A stretch of DNA of 14,217 nt, taken from Aliitabrizicola sp031408575 (GTDB lineage: Bacteria; Pseudomonadota; Alphaproteobacteria; Rhodobacterales; Rhodobacteraceae). Where the stretch lies: positions 1 through 14,217 of the forward strand of contig JANNWS010000133.1 in NCBI GenBank assembly GCA_031408575.1, in the 5' to 3' direction. The notes under the pieces are model-generated. The model made no database searches. It was not told the origin of the DNA and saw nothing but the letters and a program-made list of their open reading frames with translations. Every line of letters starts with the position of its first letter. The stretch's first letter is position 1. Position numbers and translations under genes: made by a program. Positions 5,707 through 13,872 of the stretch are shown here, in pieces.

Positions 5707-6045
5707 ATGCAGAGCCTACCCATCGTCGAATTGCGCGACGCCTCGAAATACTATGGGCCGGTTCAGGCCCTTCGCGCTGTGACGCTGGCCTGCAAGGCAG
5801 GCGAGATCCACGCCATTCTTGGCGAGAACGGCGCCGGGAAATCAACGATGATGAAGCTTCTGTCCGGAGTCACCCGCCCCACGAGCGGCGCGGTGGCGGT
5901 GGACGGGCAGACCACAACCCTTCAGGGGACGCGCGATGCGTCGCGCCGCGGCATCGTTTGCATATTTCAGGAACTGTCATTGATGCCCGCGCTGAGCGTG
6001 GGTGACAACATCGTACTGCCCGGCCGCAGACCCGGATGGGCGTGA
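5707..6045 (+). pseudogene. Sugar ABC ATPase, N-terminal fragment before a frameshift
   Basis: This 112-codon piece starts at an ATG six bases after GGGAAG and reads as the beginning of a ribose-type (RbsA/MglA-like) ABC ATPase. It has the Walker A motif GENGAGKST at residues 39-47 and the Q-loop FQELSLMP at about 88-94. After SVGDNIVL the frame leaves the family pattern and stops at 6043-6045. In the other frame, the text continues from about 6021 as the expected next part of the protein. The junction lies near 6019-6024, in a CCCGGCCG run, and one missing base would explain it. On its own the fragment lacks the ABC signature and Walker B, so it cannot act. Confidence 0.8.
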
Positions 6046-7232
6046 TGCAGCGCGCTGCCTACGCGCAGGCGCGCGCCTGTCTGGACAGGATCGGGGCAGA
6101 CCACATCGCGCTTGACCGGACCGTGTCGGAACTGACCCTGGCCGAACGCCAACTGGTCGAGATTGCCAAGGCCCTGTATCAGAAGCCACGCCTTCTTATC
6201 CTTGATGAGGCAACGTCGGCCCTTGGTGCCGATGCGGTCGAGCGGGTCTTTGCCGTTATCCGGCAGTTGCGCGGTGAGGGCTGCGGCATCCTTTTCATCT
6301 CGCACCGTTTCCACGAGGTTCATGCGCTGGCGGATGTCATTTCGGTCTTTCGCAACGGCGCGCATGTCCGAACCTTTCCGGCCGGCACGATTGATCATGC
6401 GGACATGGTGTCGCTGATGATCGGACAGTCGCTTGAGCGTCTTTTCCCGCCGCGCCCGCCTTTGCCCGCGTATGACACGCCGCCACTTCTGAGCCTTTCG
6501 CAGGTTGGCTGGGAAAATGAACTGCACAACGTCAGCTTCGATGTCCGGCCCGGCGAGATCTTTGGTCTGGGCGGGCTTGATGGGCAAGGGCAACAACGTG
6601 TGCTGGAGGCGGTCTTTGGCCTGCTGTCCCGCGTGTCTGGTGAGGTGCGGATCAACGGCCAGACCTATTCCGGTCGAAATCCCGCACGGTCGAAATCCCG
6701 CAAGATCGGCCTTGCCTTCATCCCCGAGGATCGCAAGACCGAAGGCCTGATCCCGGGGCTGTCTATTTCAGAAAACCTGGCGCTCGCCGCCCTTGGCGGC
6801 AGGTTAGGCCCCGAACTCGATCCGGGCGACCGGGCGCGGATCGCGGCCATCCTTGACCGGCTGGAACTGGCCTTTGGCAAGATGGAGGATGCGGTCGCGA
6901 CCCTGTCTGGCGGCAATCAGCAAAAGGTGCTGCTCGCGAAATGGCTGGTCCTGTCGCCGCGCTGCCTGCTGCTGCTGGACCCGACACGCGGGATTGACGT
7001 CAAGACCAAGGCACAGATCTACACCCTTCTCGCCCAGCTTGCGGCCGAGGGCATGGCCATTGTCCTGCAATCGACCGATTACGAGGAACTGGTCCATCTG
7101 TGCCACCGGGTGGCGGTCTTCTATCAGGGTCGGATTGCCCGGCAGCTTTCTGGTGATACCTTGCAGCCCGAGATGCTGATTTCCGCAGCCATGGGCCTCG
7201 CTTCGGATCACACCGCAGGAGAAGTGGCATGA
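6036..7232 (+). CDS. Sugar ABC ATPase, main part after the frameshift
   Basis: This frame holds 398 codons from an internal ATG and carries the remainder of a two-domain sugar ABC ATPase of about 500 residues. Domain one supplies the signature LTLAERQLVEIAKAL and Walker B LLILDEATSAL. Domain two has a degenerate Walker A region (GLGGLDGQGQQ), the signature LSGGNQQK and a Walker B reading LLLLDPTRGIDV. There the usual catalytic Glu after Asp is absent, a variant known in some sugar importers. No ribosome-binding site precedes 6036, and Walker A of domain one sits in the other frame, so this part alone is unlikely to energise transport. The stop overlaps the next start (ATGA at 7229-7232). If the shift is a sequence error, the intact gene is 5707-7232. 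Confidence 0.85.
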   Translation: MGVMQRAAYAQARACLDRIGADHIALDRTVSELTLAERQLVEIAKALYQKPRLLILDEATSALGADAVERVFAVIRQLRGEGCGILFISHRFHEVHALADVISVFRNGAHVRTFPAGTIDHADMVSLMIGQSLERLFPPRPPLPAYDTPPLLSLSQVGWENELHNVSFDVRPGEIFGLGGLDGQGQQRVLEAVFGLLSRVSGEVRINGQTYSGRNPARSKSRKIGLAFIPEDRKTEGLIPGLSISENLALAALGGRLGPELDPGDRARIAAILDRLELAFGKMEDAVATLSGGNQQKVLLAKWLVLSPRCLLLLDPTRGIDVKTKAQIYTLLAQLAAEGMAIVLQSTDYEELVHLCHRVAVFYQGRIARQLSGDTLQPEMLISAAMGLASDHTAGEVA

Positions 7233-8185
7233 AGCGGATTGATCTTCGGGTGCTGATCCCGGCGGTGGCGCTGGCCATCCTGCTGGTGGTCTATTTCGCC
7301 AGCCATCCGCGGGGTTTTTCCACCCGCGTGCTGACGATCTGGTCCAACCAGAGCGTGCTTCTGGTTTTTGCCGCTTTTGCACAGTTTTTCGTTGTCATGG
7401 TCCGCGGGATCGACCTGTCAGTCGGAGCCATGGTGGCACTAAGCAATGTGGTGGCCTCCTACGTTCTGGCCGGTGAAGGGGTTTCGCTGGTGTTCGGCAC
7501 CTTTGCAGTGCTGGCCACGGGGCTTGCCTGCGGGCTGATCAACGGTCTGGTCGTCACCCTTGGGCGGATACCGCCGATCATCGCCACCTTGGCCACGGGG
7601 GCAGTGTTCTCCGGCGTGGCATTGGCGTTGCGTCCTACGCCGGGCGGCGCGGTGAACGAAGGGCTGTCGGATGCCTTGAGTTATGCCGTCGGTCCGGTTC
7701 CGACCTCGCTGATCCTGATACTTTTGGCCGGGGTGGTGTTCAGTATGATCATGCGTCGCACCGTCTTCGGGCTCGAGGCGCAGGGCGTGGGTTCGTCGGA
7801 ACACTCGGCGGCACTGACGGGGATTTCCCTGATCCGGGTGCGCATCATCGCGCACGGACTGGGCGGATTGTGTGCGGCGCTTTGCGGCTATTACCTCGCG
7901 ATGGTCACCCTGACGGGCGATGCCGGGGTGGGCCCAACCTATACGCTGAACTCGATCGCCGCGATTGTTCTGGGCGGCGTGTCGCTGGCCGGGGGCGTCG
8001 GCAAGGCTTGGGGTGTCGTGATCGGTGCCCTGCTGTTAAAGACTGTGGCTGCCGTCATGTTCTTCAGCGGCCTACCACCCTTGACCCAGCCGTTCTTCGA
8101 AGGCTTCGTGCTGGCAGCAGCGGTGGTGCTGGGGTCGCTTGGCCTTGTGCGGGTGCGCAATCGGCTGAAGCTCTTTTCGCAATGA
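7229..8185 (+). CDS. Sugar ABC transporter permease, RbsC type (first)
   Basis: This 318-residue integral membrane protein belongs to the BPD_transp_2 branch used by ribose-type importers. Hydrophobic spans are visible from residue about 9 (LIPAVALAILLVVYF), about 41 (QSVLLVFAAFAQFFVVMV), and onward to the C-terminus, with eight to ten in total. The family marker GIDLSVGA follows the second span, and SIAAIVLGGVSLAGGVGKAW lies in the cytoplasmic coupling region. It forms the channel with the second permease, and the ATPase powers it. The ATG overlaps the ATPase stop (ATGA), with AGGAG seven bases before. Substrate specificity is not readable from the sequence. Confidence 0.9.
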   Translation: MKRIDLRVLIPAVALAILLVVYFASHPRGFSTRVLTIWSNQSVLLVFAAFAQFFVVMVRGIDLSVGAMVALSNVVASYVLAGEGVSLVFGTFAVLATGLACGLINGLVVTLGRIPPIIATLATGAVFSGVALALRPTPGGAVNEGLSDALSYAVGPVPTSLILILLAGVVFSMIMRRTVFGLEAQGVGSSEHSAALTGISLIRVRIIAHGLGGLCAALCGYYLAMVTLTGDAGVGPTYTLNSIAAIVLGGVSLAGGVGKAWGVVIGALLLKTVAAVMFFSGLPPLTQPFFEGFVLAAAVVLGSLGLVRVRNRLKLFSQ

Positions 8186-8193
8186 GGACCAAC

Positions 8194-9153
8194 ATGATCC
8201 GTTCTCTGACGCAGCGCTGGAATGTGGACCCCGCCATTGTCCTTGTAGCACTGGGATGCGTGGCCTTGCTGGCAATGGGCAGCAGTGTGTCGTCGAACTT
8301 TCTGACTGCCGACTACCTGCTGCAACAGTTGCAGATCGCCGCCTATCTGGGCGTTATCGCGGCCGGGGCGACGCTGGTGATCCTTCTGGGTCACATCGAC
8401 TTGTCGGTCCCGGCCGCACTCACGGCGGTGGGTGTGGTGGCGACGACAGTTGCTGGGGTCGAAAACCCTGATGTCGCAGCCCTTGGCATCGCTGCCGGTC
8501 TGGCGGCTGGGGCGCTGATCGGCCTGATCAACGGGATCGGAGTCGCCATCTTCCGATTGCCGTCGATGGTCTGGACGCTGGCCGTGAACTCGATGCTGGT
8601 CGGCGCTGTCGTCTTTTTTACCGGCGGTTTCAAGCCCCGCGGCGTTGCGCCCGAGCTGTCCATCGATCTGGCGCTGGGACGCAGCCTGGGCGTACCGAAT
8701 GCCTTCTGGTTCTGGTGCGTGGTGATTGTGCTGATGCATGTCTTGCTGCGGCGCACAGTGTATGGCCAATACATCATGGCGGCAGGCAATTCGGAAAAGG
8801 CGGTTTACCTGTCGGGCATCCGGGTGCTGCTTCTGACGATGCTGACCTTCGTGCTTGCCGGGCTTTTCACCGCCGTCGGTTCCCTGCTGCTGGTCGGCTA
8901 TGCAAACCAAGCGTATCAGGGAATGGGCGATCCCTACCTGATGCCCGTCCTGTCGGCGGTCGTGCTTGGGGGAACCTCGATCCTTGGCGGTCAGGGGAGT
9001 TATACCGGGACCGTGGTGGGCGCGCTGTTCATTACCCTTCTGACGTCGATCCTTTCTGTCCTGCAGATGCCAGAGGCCGTTCGGCAGATCACCTTTGGGC
9101 TGATCATCCTTGGCATGCTGCTTCTGCGGCGCAGCAAGGCAAAAGGCCAATGA
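8194..9153 (+). CDS. Sugar ABC transporter permease, RbsC type (second)
   Basis: This 319-residue polytopic membrane protein is a second BPD_transp_2 permease, so the importer uses a heterodimeric channel. It shows the family marker GHIDLSVPA in the second third of the N-terminal half and the coupling segment LSAVVLGGTSILGGQGSYTG near residue 260. The Gly usually following LSV is replaced by Pro. An in-frame ATG at 8182 overlaps the stop of the first permease. I prefer 8194 because GAGGA sits five bases before it, but either would give the same mature protein apart from four residues. It ends with the basic tail RRSKAKGQ in the cytoplasm. Confidence 0.88.
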   Translation: MIRSLTQRWNVDPAIVLVALGCVALLAMGSSVSSNFLTADYLLQQLQIAAYLGVIAAGATLVILLGHIDLSVPAALTAVGVVATTVAGVENPDVAALGIAAGLAAGALIGLINGIGVAIFRLPSMVWTLAVNSMLVGAVVFFTGGFKPRGVAPELSIDLALGRSLGVPNAFWFWCVVIVLMHVLLRRTVYGQYIMAAGNSEKAVYLSGIRVLLLTMLTFVLAGLFTAVGSLLLVGYANQAYQGMGDPYLMPVLSAVVLGGTSILGGQGSYTGTVVGALFITLLTSILSVLQMPEAVRQITFGLIILGMLLLRRSKAKGQ

Positions 9154-9191
9154 ACATTCAGAGACCTGTTTCGAGCATGAGTGAGGGCTAA
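9150..9191 (+). other. Thirteen-codon mini-ORF between permease and lactonase genes
   Basis: An ATG overlapping the permease stop (ATGA) opens MNIQRPVSSMSEG and ends in TAA. It is in the same frame as the lactonase gene, which starts at the next codon but one. It could be the relic of an older start of the lactonase, or a small coupling peptide that brings ribosomes to the GAGGG just before 9195. Length alone cannot decide whether it is translated. Confidence 0.25.
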
Positions 9192-9194
9192 CCA

Positions 9195-10148
9195 ATGACA
9201 CCCCCATCCTACGAGGTTCACCAGCCGGAATTCCTGGATATGGTCCACACATCGACCTTGCCAGAGGCGATTGCTCGGGGCTTTACTTGGGCCGAGGGCC
9301 CGGTATGGTGCCATGGGGGCCTGTATTTCAACGACATTCCGGCAAAGCGGATGTTGAAATGGCATCCGGAGTCCGGCCTTTCGGCAGCCCTCGAAAACAG
9401 CGAATTCGCCAATGGCAACACGCTGGACGCTCTTGGCAAAATGATCTCGTGCGAACATGGCGGTAGGCGGGTCATTCGCCGACCTGACCCCGAAAACCTG
9501 GCGACGGTTGAGATCATAGCCGATCGCTACCAAGGCAAGAGGTTGAATTCGCCGAATGATGTCGTCGTGCGCTCGGATGGGTCGATCTGGTTCACCGACC
9601 CGCCCTATGGCATCAATTCTGACGTCGAAGGCTATAGGGCCGATAGCGAGATCGGCGGCTGTTACGTCTATTGTGCGATGCCGGACGGCACGCTGATCGC
9701 GGTCGCCACCGATTTCGACAAACCCAACGGGCTGGCCTTTTCGCCGGATGAGCGCAGGCTTTACGTCGCAGATTCGGGCGCCATTCGCGGCGCGAGCTTT
9801 CCCGGCATCGACTACAACCTGCCCCACCATATCCGCGTGTTCGACGTTGCTGGCACCACCCTGCGGGGCGGTGAGGTTTTCGCGGTGATCGAGCTAGGAG
9901 TGCCGGACGGTCTGCGCGTTGATCACGGTGGCAATGTCTGGACCAGCGCGATGGACGGCATCCATTGCCTGTCGCCCAAAGGCCGCTGCCTTGGCAAAAT
10001 CCTGTTGCCCGCGCCCACCTCCAACCTTTGCTTTGGCGGGCCGGATGGAACGGACATGTTCATCACCGCCTCGGACACAGTCTGGCGCGTGCGGAGCACC
10101 CGACGCGATGCCGCCACCTGTCTGCGCAACCAAGGACTCGCCACATGA
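9195..10148 (+). CDS. SMP-30/gluconolactonase-family lactonase
   Basis: This 317-residue protein belongs to the SMP-30/gluconolactonase/LRE family of six-bladed beta-propellers that hydrolyse sugar lactones to acids using one divalent metal. The four expected metal ligands are visible: Glu34 in FTWAEGPVW, Asn118/Asn121 in RLNSPNDVVV, Asn178 in KPNGLAFSPDE and Asp238 in GVPDGLRVD. It has no signal peptide, so it acts in the cytoplasm. The ATG follows GAGGG by seven bases. In the operon it would open an imported or internally formed four-carbon (or related) lactone and so feed the LtnD-like dehydrogenase that follows. The exact lactone is inferred from context. The gene ends with an ATGA overlap with the next one. 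Confidence 0.88.
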   Translation: MTPPSYEVHQPEFLDMVHTSTLPEAIARGFTWAEGPVWCHGGLYFNDIPAKRMLKWHPESGLSAALENSEFANGNTLDALGKMISCEHGGRRVIRRPDPENLATVEIIADRYQGKRLNSPNDVVVRSDGSIWFTDPPYGINSDVEGYRADSEIGGCYVYCAMPDGTLIAVATDFDKPNGLAFSPDERRLYVADSGAIRGASFPGIDYNLPHHIRVFDVAGTTLRGGEVFAVIELGVPDGLRVDHGGNVWTSAMDGIHCLSPKGRCLGKILLPAPTSNLCFGGPDGTDMFITASDTVWRVRSTRRDAATCLRNQGLAT

Positions 10149-11056
10149 CACTAGAATTCAAAACGGCCGTGATCGGGCTGGGGTCGATGGGCTATGGCAT
10201 GGCATTGTCCTGCCTCAGGGCCAGGCAAAAGGTCTGGGGTTCTGACCTCAACCCCGACGCTGTCAGCAGGTTTGCGGTGGCGGGCGGTCAAGCCGGGGCC
10301 CTTTCGGCCGATATGAACGCAGTGCTTGTTGTCGTCCTGAACGCCGCCCAGACTGAGGCGGTGCTGTTTGGCGAGGCCGGGGTGGTGGCCTCGCTGGCCC
10401 CGGGCGCAGTGGTGATCGGCTGCGCCACGGTCGCCCCCGCTTTCGCCCGCGAGATGGAGGCGCGCTGTGCGGCAGCGGGCGTTCATTACCTTGATGCCCC
10501 GATCTCGGGCGGCGCTGCAAAGGCGGCGCAAGGCGCGCTTTCGATCATGGGCGCGGGTAGGCCAGAGGCCTTTGCCGCTGCACGCCCGGTGCTGGACGCC
10601 TGTGCACAAACGGTGTTCGAACTGGGCTCGGAGGCGGGCCCGGGGTCTGCCATGAAAGCCGTCAACCAGCTTCTGGCCGGGGTGCATATCGCCGCGATGG
10701 CAGAGGCTTTGACCTTCGGGATGACGCAAGGGATCGCGCCCGCGACATTCGTCGAGGTCATCAGCAAATGCGCGGGTACCAGTTGGATGCTGGAAAACCG
10801 CGCACCCCATATCGTGGACGGGGACTATACGCCGCGCAGCCAGATCAACATCTGGCCCAAGGACCTTGGTATCGTGCTGGACGTGGCGAAATCGGCAGGC
10901 TTCGCCGCCCCGATCACGGCCGCAACTATGCAGCAATATATGGTCGCGGTTGGCATGGGCCTCGGGGCCGAGGATGACGCGGCCATCGCCAAGGTCTACG
11001 CCCGCAATGTCGGCCTGACACTGCCGGGCTCGGGCGACCCGGCGGCGGAGGGCTGA
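10145..11056 (+). CDS. ltnD: LtnD-like L-threonate/tetronate 2-dehydrogenase
   Basis: This 303-residue protein belongs to the beta-hydroxyacid dehydrogenase family (3-hydroxyisobutyrate dehydrogenase type). The NAD-binding motif is VIGLGSMGYGMA, with GxGxxG at 11-16. The substrate-binding segment APISGG ends at residue 123. Lys171 and Asn174 in MKAVNQLLAGVH occupy the catalytic positions. With otnK, otnC and otnI next to it, the best function is LtnD: oxidation of L-threonate (or a related tetronate) to 2-oxo-tetronate with NAD+. Tartronate semialdehyde reductase or 3-hydroxyisobutyrate dehydrogenase are possible by fold but do not suit the neighbours. It overlaps the lactonase stop by ATGA and has AAGGA eight bases before the start. 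Confidence 0.85.
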   Translation: MTLEFKTAVIGLGSMGYGMALSCLRARQKVWGSDLNPDAVSRFAVAGGQAGALSADMNAVLVVVLNAAQTEAVLFGEAGVVASLAPGAVVIGCATVAPAFAREMEARCAAAGVHYLDAPISGGAAKAAQGALSIMGAGRPEAFAAARPVLDACAQTVFELGSEAGPGSAMKAVNQLLAGVHIAAMAEALTFGMTQGIAPATFVEVISKCAGTSWMLENRAPHIVDGDYTPRSQINIWPKDLGIVLDVAKSAGFAAPITAATMQQYMVAVGMGLGAEDDAAIAKVYARNVGLTLPGSGDPAAEG

Positions 11057-11060
11057 ACCC

Positions 11061-12323
11061 ATGCCAGCGTTCTTCGGCTGTATAGCAGACGACTTCACCG
11101 GCGCGACCGATCTTGCGGGGTTGCTGGCCCGGTCGGGGGTGCAGGTCTCGTTGCGGATCGGTGTCCCGAAATCGCCGCCAACCGATGCCGCCGCCTTCGA
11201 GGTCATCGCCCTGAAATGCCGCACAGCGCCGGTGGGTACCGCCGTTGCCGAGTGTCGGGTCGCCCTTGACTGGCTGCGCCGCGCCGGGGCCGAGCGGTTC
11301 TTCTGGAAGTACTGCTCCACGTTCGATTCCACTCCGACAGGCAACATCGGTCCGGTCGCCGAGGCGTTGATGGCCGATCTAGGCTGCGCGCAGACCATCT
11401 ACTGCCCGGCTTTCCCCGAAAACGGCCGCACAATCTTCATGGGCAATCTTTTCGTCGGCCGCCAGCCGCTGGCCGAAAGCCCAATGAAGGATCACCCGCT
11501 GACGCCGATGCGCGACAGCAACCTGATGCGCCTGCTTCAGCCTCAGGTGACAGGCACGGTCGGACTGGCCGACTGGTTAACCGTCGCACGCGGGGCCGAG
11601 GCGCTGCGCGCGGAACTTGCGCGCCTTGCACAGGCGGGCACGGCCCATGTGATCGTGGATGCGGTCGCGAATGCCGATCTTGCGGTGATTGCCGAGGCCT
11701 GCGGCGACATGACGCTGATGACCGGGGGCAGCGCCGTGGCCATGCCTTTACCCGACGTTTACCGCGCCATGGGTCTTTTGGCCGCACCGACCGGCGGGTT
11801 GACTGTTCCCGCGCTGCCGCGGGCGGCTGTTGTCCTGTCGGGCAGTTGCTCGGCCATGACGAATGCGCAGGTGTCCCATTACATCGCCACTGGCGCGCCG
11901 TCCCTGCGCCTCGAACCGCTGGGTCTGGCCCAATCCGGCATCGGACCGGCGCTGGAGTGGTTGGCAAAGCAGGACATGGACCGCGCCCCCCTCATCTATG
12001 CCACAGCGGAGCCGGACAGTGTGCGCACGGCGCAGGAGCGGTTGGGACGCGCGCGCGCGGGCGACATCGTCGAAGAGGCGCTGGCGGCCTGTGCAATTGC
12101 GGCGCGAGAGGCCGGTGCGCGTCGGATCGTCGTCGCAGGCGGGGAAACATCCGGCGCGGTCACCACGGCCTTGGGCGTTGACCGTTTGCAAATCGGGCGA
12201 GAAATCGCTCCGGGCGTGCCCTGGACCTATTGTGCTAGCAACGGTCACCCTATGGCGCTCGCACTGAAATCCGGCAACTTTGGCGCGCCCTCGTTCTTTT
12301 CTGACGCGATGGGGGCAGTATGA
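11061..12323 (+). CDS. otnK: 3-oxo-tetronate 4-kinase
   Basis: This 420-residue protein is a four-carbon acid sugar kinase (formerly DUF1537). The N-terminal substrate-binding domain opens with FFGCIADDFTGATDLAGLLA, with the Asp10/Asp11 and Thr13-Gly14-Ala15-Thr16-Asp17 motif. The C-terminal nucleotide-binding domain holds LSGSCSAMTNAQV at about 259-271 and the ATP loop VAGGETSGAV at about 358-367. In the OtnK branch the enzyme phosphorylates 3-oxo-tetronate to 3-oxo-tetronate 4-phosphate with ATP in the cytoplasm. Family members also include DtnK and LtnK, which act on other tetronates; adjacency to otnC and otnI favours OtnK. It has GGAGGG eight bases before the start and is of normal length, and its stop overlaps otnC by four bases. 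Confidence 0.9.
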   Translation: MPAFFGCIADDFTGATDLAGLLARSGVQVSLRIGVPKSPPTDAAAFEVIALKCRTAPVGTAVAECRVALDWLRRAGAERFFWKYCSTFDSTPTGNIGPVAEALMADLGCAQTIYCPAFPENGRTIFMGNLFVGRQPLAESPMKDHPLTPMRDSNLMRLLQPQVTGTVGLADWLTVARGAEALRAELARLAQAGTAHVIVDAVANADLAVIAEACGDMTLMTGGSAVAMPLPDVYRAMGLLAAPTGGLTVPALPRAAVVLSGSCSAMTNAQVSHYIATGAPSLRLEPLGLAQSGIGPALEWLAKQDMDRAPLIYATAEPDSVRTAQERLGRARAGDIVEEALAACAIAAREAGARRIVVAGGETSGAVTTALGVDRLQIGREIAPGVPWTYCASNGHPMALALKSGNFGAPSFFSDAMGAV

Positions 12324-12970
12324 GCCCCGAAACCGCGCTGCGAGAGCATATCTGCCTTTTGGCCCGTTCGATGTTCGACCGGGGTCTGACGCATGGCAGT
12401 ACCGGCAACATCTCGGCGAGGACCGACGACGGCGGGCTTCTGGTGTCACCGACGGGCAGTTCCTTCGGTCGGCTGGACCCCGGACGGTTATCGCGCTTCG
12501 ACGCCACGGGCCGCTTGATCGACGGTGATCCCCCGACCAAGGAAATGCCCCTGCACGCGGCCTTTTATGACACGCGCAGCACGGCGGGGGCGGTCGTGCA
12601 CCTGCACTCGTGCCATGCGGTCGCCCTGTCGATGTTGCCTGATGTGGATGAAGACAGTTTCCTGCCACCGCTCACGCCCTATGCCATCATGCAACTGGGT
12701 CGCGTCAAGCTGTTGCCGTTCTTTCTGCCCGGCGATCCCGCCATGGGCGATGCTGTGCGCGGGCTTGCAGGCAAGCGTAGCGCCGTGATGCTGGCCAATC
12801 ACGGACCAGTTGTTGCAGGCAAGGACGTGCAGGCCGCCTGCAATGCGATCGAGGAACTGGAGGCCACGGCCCGCCTTGCCCTTTTGTTGCGCGGAACTGG
12901 CGCGCGCGGCCTGACGACAGGACAGGTGCAAGCGCTGGTCACGAAATTTGATGTGGGGTGGGACGTGTGA
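12320..12970 (+). CDS. otnC: 3-oxo-tetronate 4-phosphate decarboxylase
   Basis: This 216-residue protein is a class II aldolase of the FucA/AraD/adducin family. The zinc ligands are at the expected places: His94 and His96 in VVHLHSCHA and His161 in LANHGPVVAG. The likely acid Glu75 lies in PTKEMPLH, and the phosphate-binding THGSTGNIS motif lies at 24-32. In OtnC enzymes the outcome is decarboxylation, converting 3-oxo-tetronate 4-phosphate to dihydroxyacetone phosphate and CO2, which enters glycolysis. L-fuculose or L-ribulose phosphate enzymes share the fold, but placement between otnK and otnI supports OtnC. Both ends overlap neighbours by four bases (ATGA and GTGA), so translation is coupled. 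Confidence 0.9.
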   Translation: MSPETALREHICLLARSMFDRGLTHGSTGNISARTDDGGLLVSPTGSSFGRLDPGRLSRFDATGRLIDGDPPTKEMPLHAAFYDTRSTAGAVVHLHSCHAVALSMLPDVDEDSFLPPLTPYAIMQLGRVKLLPFFLPGDPAMGDAVRGLAGKRSAVMLANHGPVVAGKDVQAACNAIEELEATARLALLLRGTGARGLTTGQVQALVTKFDVGWDV

Positions 12971-13719
12971 CGCAGTTTTCCGCCAATCTGGGTTTTCTCT
13001 GGGCTGACCTTCCCCTGCCAAAGGCGATTGCCGCAGCCAAGGACGCCGGATTTGTCGCAGTGGAATGTCATTGGCCCTACCACACCCCGGCAGAAGATAC
13101 CGCCCGTGCCTTGAGAGATACCGGGCTGCGGATGCTGGGGATCAACACTGTGCGCGGCAAGCCCGGCGAGAATGGCCTTGCCGCCTTGCCCGGCCGCGAG
13201 ACGGAAGCACGCGCCGCCATCGATCAGGCTCTGGCGTACGCCGCAAGGATCGAAGCAGGCATGGTCCATGTCATGGCTGGTTTCGCCAGTGGCGCAGACG
13301 CACGCGCTGTCTTTGTCGCGAACCTCGCCTATGCCGCGAAGCGTGCCGCGGCTCTGGGCATCACGATCCTGATCGAACCGCTCAACCGCCACGATGCGCC
13401 GGGATACTTCCTTCGGACTACCGACCAGGCGCGCGAGATCATCGCCAAGGTCGGAGTTCAAAACCTGAAACTGATGTTCGACTGCTATCACATCGGCCGG
13501 ACCGAGGGCGACATTACCACCCGTTTCATCGATCTTTTGCCGATAATCGGCCATGTCCAATTTGCCAGCGTTCCCGACCGAGGACCGCCGGATCATGGCG
13601 AACTGGACTTCACCACGATCTTTGCTGCAATCGCCGAAGCAGGCTGGGTCGCGCCGTTGGGGGCGGAATACAAGCCCAAGGGTCCGACCGCAGAAAGCCT
13701 AGGCTGGATGGCAAGGTGA
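12967..13719 (+). CDS. otnI: 2-oxo-tetronate isomerase, hydroxypyruvate isomerase family
   Basis: This 250-residue protein is a TIM-barrel sugar-phosphate-isomerase-like enzyme of the Hyi/OtnI family. The metal and catalytic residues are in place: Glu137 in LIEPLN, Asp172 and His175 in MFDCYHIG, His196 in GHVQFASVPDR and Glu234 in GAEYKP. In the pathway it isomerises 2-oxo-tetronate (made by LtnD) to 3-oxo-tetronate for the kinase. I choose the GTG at 12967 because it overlaps the otnC stop as GTGA, like other junctions here, and leaves the family-typical N-terminus TQFSANLGFLWADLPL. An in-frame GTG at 12958 would add three residues. It is the last gene of the operon. Confidence 0.9.
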   Translation: MTQFSANLGFLWADLPLPKAIAAAKDAGFVAVECHWPYHTPAEDTARALRDTGLRMLGINTVRGKPGENGLAALPGRETEARAAIDQALAYAARIEAGMVHVMAGFASGADARAVFVANLAYAAKRAAALGITILIEPLNRHDAPGYFLRTTDQAREIIAKVGVQNLKLMFDCYHIGRTEGDITTRFIDLLPIIGHVQFASVPDRGPPDHGELDFTTIFAAIAEAGWVAPLGAEYKPKGPTAESLGWMAR

Positions 13720-13872
13720 CGGTGGAGACCGCAATCAGGCGAAGGCAAAAAGGTTGATCATTCTTCGGCGTTTATGCTGAGCCTTAAGTGTTTTGTGGAG
13801 TGAACCCCTCGGACTGGACCACAGGGGCCTGAAGATCTAATACGCTGAACGGGCCTTGTTTGGAGAAGGCTC
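13720..13872. other. Gap after the operon with no recognisable gene
   Basis: No gene and no clear intrinsic terminator is visible here. CCCCT near 13805 and AGGGG near 13823 could pair, but the loop is large and no T run follows. The stretch leads into an IS3-type orfA, so part of it may be the left end of that insertion sequence; I could not locate a terminal inverted repeat with confidence. Confidence 0.3.

Noticed and set aside
6019..6036. Programmed frameshifting in the ABC ATPase
   Set aside because: I see no slippery heptamer with a downstream stimulatory structure, and related ATPases do not use recoding; base loss or sequence error is simpler.
7939..9252. Minus-strand open frame of 437 codons
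   Set aside because: It lies antisense to the two permeases and is rich in Gln, His, Arg and Asp with no family features; a shadow of GC-rich coding sequence.
10151..11398. Minus-strand open frame of 415 codons
   Set aside because: Antisense to ltnD and otnK, which carry clear catalytic motifs; its own translation shows none.
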